Part shown: positions 61,451 through 64,000 of the stretch, in pieces | Position numbering within the stretch: the first letter of the stretch is position 1 | How the letters are laid out: every line of letters starts with the position of its first letter | From: Lithospermum erythrorhizon | Lineage: Eukaryota; Streptophyta; Magnoliopsida; Boraginales; Boraginaceae | Direction: 5' to 3' | Assembly: GCA_019722365.1 (NCBI GenBank) | Contig: JADFUC010001502.1 | Span: 1-64,000 of the forward strand | DNA length: 64,000 bases | The notes under the pieces: generated by a model | Database searches by the model: none | What the model was told of the DNA's origin: nothing | What the model saw: the letters and a program-made list of their open reading frames with translations, nothing else | Program-made: the position numbers and the translations under genes

Positions 61451-62998
61451 ATGAGAATGGCTTTTTCTTCTTGCAAACTATATCTACCCACCAAGTTTCT
61501 TCTACCAATCTTCTTGATTTTGTTAAGTCCTAACCATTTTCTAGTGAGAGGAGGATCATCTCAAGGTACTCAACCCATAGTAGATGGGTTGTCATGGGAT
61601 TTTTATGACACAGTTTGTCCAAACCTTGAATCCATAATCAGGGAACATCTTAGGATTGTGCTAAAGGAGGATGTTAGCCAAGCTGCTGGATTTCTTCACA
61701 TGTACTTACAGGACTGTTTTTCTCAGGTATGCAGTAAAGCAAGAAAGTTGTAAGTTGGAAAATAGAGAACTAGAGAACTAATAGTACTATTTAACTGTTC
61801 CCTTAATCTACAATAAGTACCAACTTTACTCCACTAATTAAGGTCAACTTGGTCTCCCACCATTTGTGACTAAATTGGCAATTAACTCTAATGATAATAT
61901 AATTGTTTTAAAGTTGACGTCCTTCTTGATCCCTATCAAGCACTTATAATAGTAAAAAGTTATTTAGCAAAATCTATGTAGTAAGATGTTTATGGGGATA
62001 AAGTACAAGATCATATCTTGGTGTTGATGTTTCAGGGTTGTGATGCTTCAGTATTGCTTAAAGGACCATCACCAAGCTTGAGGCCTCTGGTATTGAAGGC
62101 CATAAGTGATCTTGGCAACATTGTCAGAAAAGAATGTGGTAGAGTTGTTTCTTGTGCTGATATCATAACAATTGCTACTCGTGATGCTATTTACTTGGTA
62201 ATAAACACCCCAACTCGATCTTTGTAGTACTAAATTTATCACCAGTGTCGTCGCCCTTCTATATTTTTTTTATCAGATTCGATATAGTAACCAAGAAAAT
62301 GTTTATAGACCAGATTCAATATATTAATCAAGAAAATGATTTGAGAACCGTTGTTAAACTTTAGGTATAATACTCGATTATTGATTGATTAGGCGGGAGG
62401 CCCTGATTATGCTGTTCCATTAGGAAGAAGAGACAGTAAGACAATCCAAACAATAAAGGACACAACAAAATTGCCATTCCCTTCTACATCAAGTGACACA
62501 AGTGCCATCCTCGGCTATTTCGAACAAATAAACTGGGACGCCACAGATGCTGTTGCTATATCCGGTGCCCATACATTCGGCCTGAGTCATTGCTCCAACT
62601 TCAACTTCAGACTATATCCGAATCTAGACCCAACGATGGACCGGAGATATGCAACGCTTCTTCGGGAGACTTGTGAGCCTTGCAGCATCTCAATGGTGGC
62701 TTTGGATATCCGCTCTCCCAACAGATTTGACAATAAGTACTATGTTAATCTCATGAATCGTCAAGGCCTCTTCACATCGGACCAGACTCTGTACGATGAT
62801 GTTCGGACTAGGGACATTGTTACTAGCTTTGCTACCAACCAGTCTTTGTTCTTTGAGAAATTTGTTCATGTGATTGTCAAAATGGGACAAATGGGTGTTT
62901 TGACAGGTGAACAAGGAGAAATTCGTGATGATTGCTCGGCACTAGGCTTGGATAATATTGCCTCTGTTACTCACGAATTTGGAGCTCCAAGTTCGTGA
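61451..62998 (+). CDS. PER12: Class III peroxidase-like protein (PER12 type) lacking distal catalytic residues
   Basis: Three exons, 61451-61726, 62036-62197 and 62393-62998, encode 347 residues. A signal peptide is followed by GLSWDFYDTVCPNLESI and the full peroxidase fold; the C-terminal half (DIRSPNRFDNKYYVNLMNRQ, then GLFTSDQTLYDD and SLFFEKFVHVIVKMGQ) is very close to Arabidopsis peroxidase 12. All eight family cysteines and the heme-binding proximal histidine (SGAHTFG, His206) are present. The distal side is not: where the family has RLHFHDCF this protein has HMYLQDCF, replacing the catalytic arginine by His83, the phenylalanine by Leu86 and the catalytic histidine by Gln87. About ten residues after DASVLLKG, which normally include the distal glutamate, are deleted. 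It would be secreted to the wall or vacuole, may bind heme, but should not have normal peroxidase activity. Frame and splice sites are intact, so it is not an obvious pseudogene. Confidence 0.92.
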
Positions 62999-64000
62999 GC
63001 ATACACGGATCTATTAATATTTTGATTGTTATTAAAATAAGTATACATATTTACTTTTAATTAAAAAGCGCCCCAAAGGTTTGTTATAAGTGTAATTCCT
63101 AATGTACTTTTTTACTTAAATAAAATTTCATCACATCAGGAGCAATTTAAATAGTTGAGGGGGTAATTTGATAGTTGAGGGGGTAATTTGATAGTTAGTG
63201 TAATTTAGAGACAACTTGAAACGATAATAATATTATGAGACAATTTAAAATTTATGCAATAATATAGGGGGCAATAAGAAATTAAGTCATTTTGCGACGA
63301 AGGTCGAGACTTCATAATACAAATAAGTTTTTAGCTAGATCCTTTTGTTGATCATTAGGATAAGAAAATCAAGAATATAAAGATTTTCTGAATAAATACA
63401 ATTTAATGATGAGTTAGAACAATACTTATATGTCAAATATAATATGAGAAATGAAATTATAGAAAATATATTTAGTTTCATTAATTAAGGGAAAATTAGA
63501 TAAAATATGGTGTAAAATATGTTAAGCGTCAAATTATTTAAATAAAGTAAAAAGTGGTTAATCGACAAATAATAAGGATTGAAAGGAGTATACAATACTT
63601 TGACTTCAAAAATCAAATTAAATTCTATGAATATTGGATATATGTGTTAAAAATGAAGTGAAAGAATTCTTTAAATTCCATTGCTTCCAACACTTTTCAA
63701 GATAATGCAATTCTAGATGAATATCCATTTCGCTTCTCAAACATGTATGATGTTAGTCAACACTCATAATCATGGTTATTGTTGTATGCGGGAGAGGAAA
63801 AATCAGCCAACTTTCTACAATTGAAGGGAATGTCTTTGATGAGCTATGATGTTGATATACTAATTAATTATGAGATATCAATATAATTATTATGATTATA
63901 AATATTGATGGGTTATGGTGTATTAATATAATTATTTCGATTATAACAATGATGGATTATATAATATAAATATAACTAACTTCAATTACTACATTGATGT
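62999..64000. other. 3' flank of the peroxidase gene and spacer
   Basis: No further gene is seen. A 22-bp tandem repeat containing ATAGTTGAGGGGGTAATTTG lies at 63152-63198. From about 63835 to the end there is an AT-rich imperfect repeat of roughly 60 bp with the pattern GATGGGTTATG and AATATAATTATT. Confidence 0.5.

Overview
The window is nuclear DNA of a flowering plant, most likely a eudicot. It is AT-rich, its genes carry many GT-AG introns, and the gene families are plant ones: a TMK receptor kinase, a single-Myb/H1 telomere-binding factor, plastid isopropylmalate synthase and a class III peroxidase. Retroelement debris and Stowaway-like MITEs lie between and inside the genes. I cannot name the species.

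Layout. 1-3430: a decayed Ty3/gypsy retrotransposon on the minus strand. 3506-18507: six head-to-tail copies of a unit of about 2.5 kb. Each unit holds a two-exon gene for a small secreted cysteine-rich peptide (TATA box, signal-peptide exon, intron, six-cysteine exon) and, antisense to it, a 5S-rRNA-derived segment of the kind found in Cassandra TRIM LTRs. Five copies are broken and the sixth may still be readable. A 5'-truncated LINE fragment (18508-19292) ends the array. A diverged single copy of the same gene, fully intact, lies at 21926-22617.

22725-64000 is ordinary gene space: TMK1-like receptor kinase (minus, 27071-30436), TRB-type telomere-repeat-binding factor (plus, 36087-38000), a pectin methylesterase fragment (38831-39150), an intracellular LysM protein (minus, 40319-42310), 2-isopropylmalate synthase with 14 exons (minus, 43482-51255), a copia-type LTR remnant (about 51420-51800), a prolyl 4-hydroxylase with 12 exons (minus, 53974-59533) and a PER12-like peroxidase (plus, 61451-62998). 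Exon boundaries were assigned by hand from splice signals, reading frame and family conservation, and every multi-exon model closes in frame.

The main points for a second look are: the cysteine-rich peptide array and its mosaic pattern of identity (gene conversion or assembly artefact); the peroxidase, which keeps its fold but has lost the distal catalytic residues; and the isopropylmalate synthase, where an AT instead of GT donor just before the leucine-regulatory domain could produce a truncated enzyme. The genes do not form one pathway; they are neighbours only.
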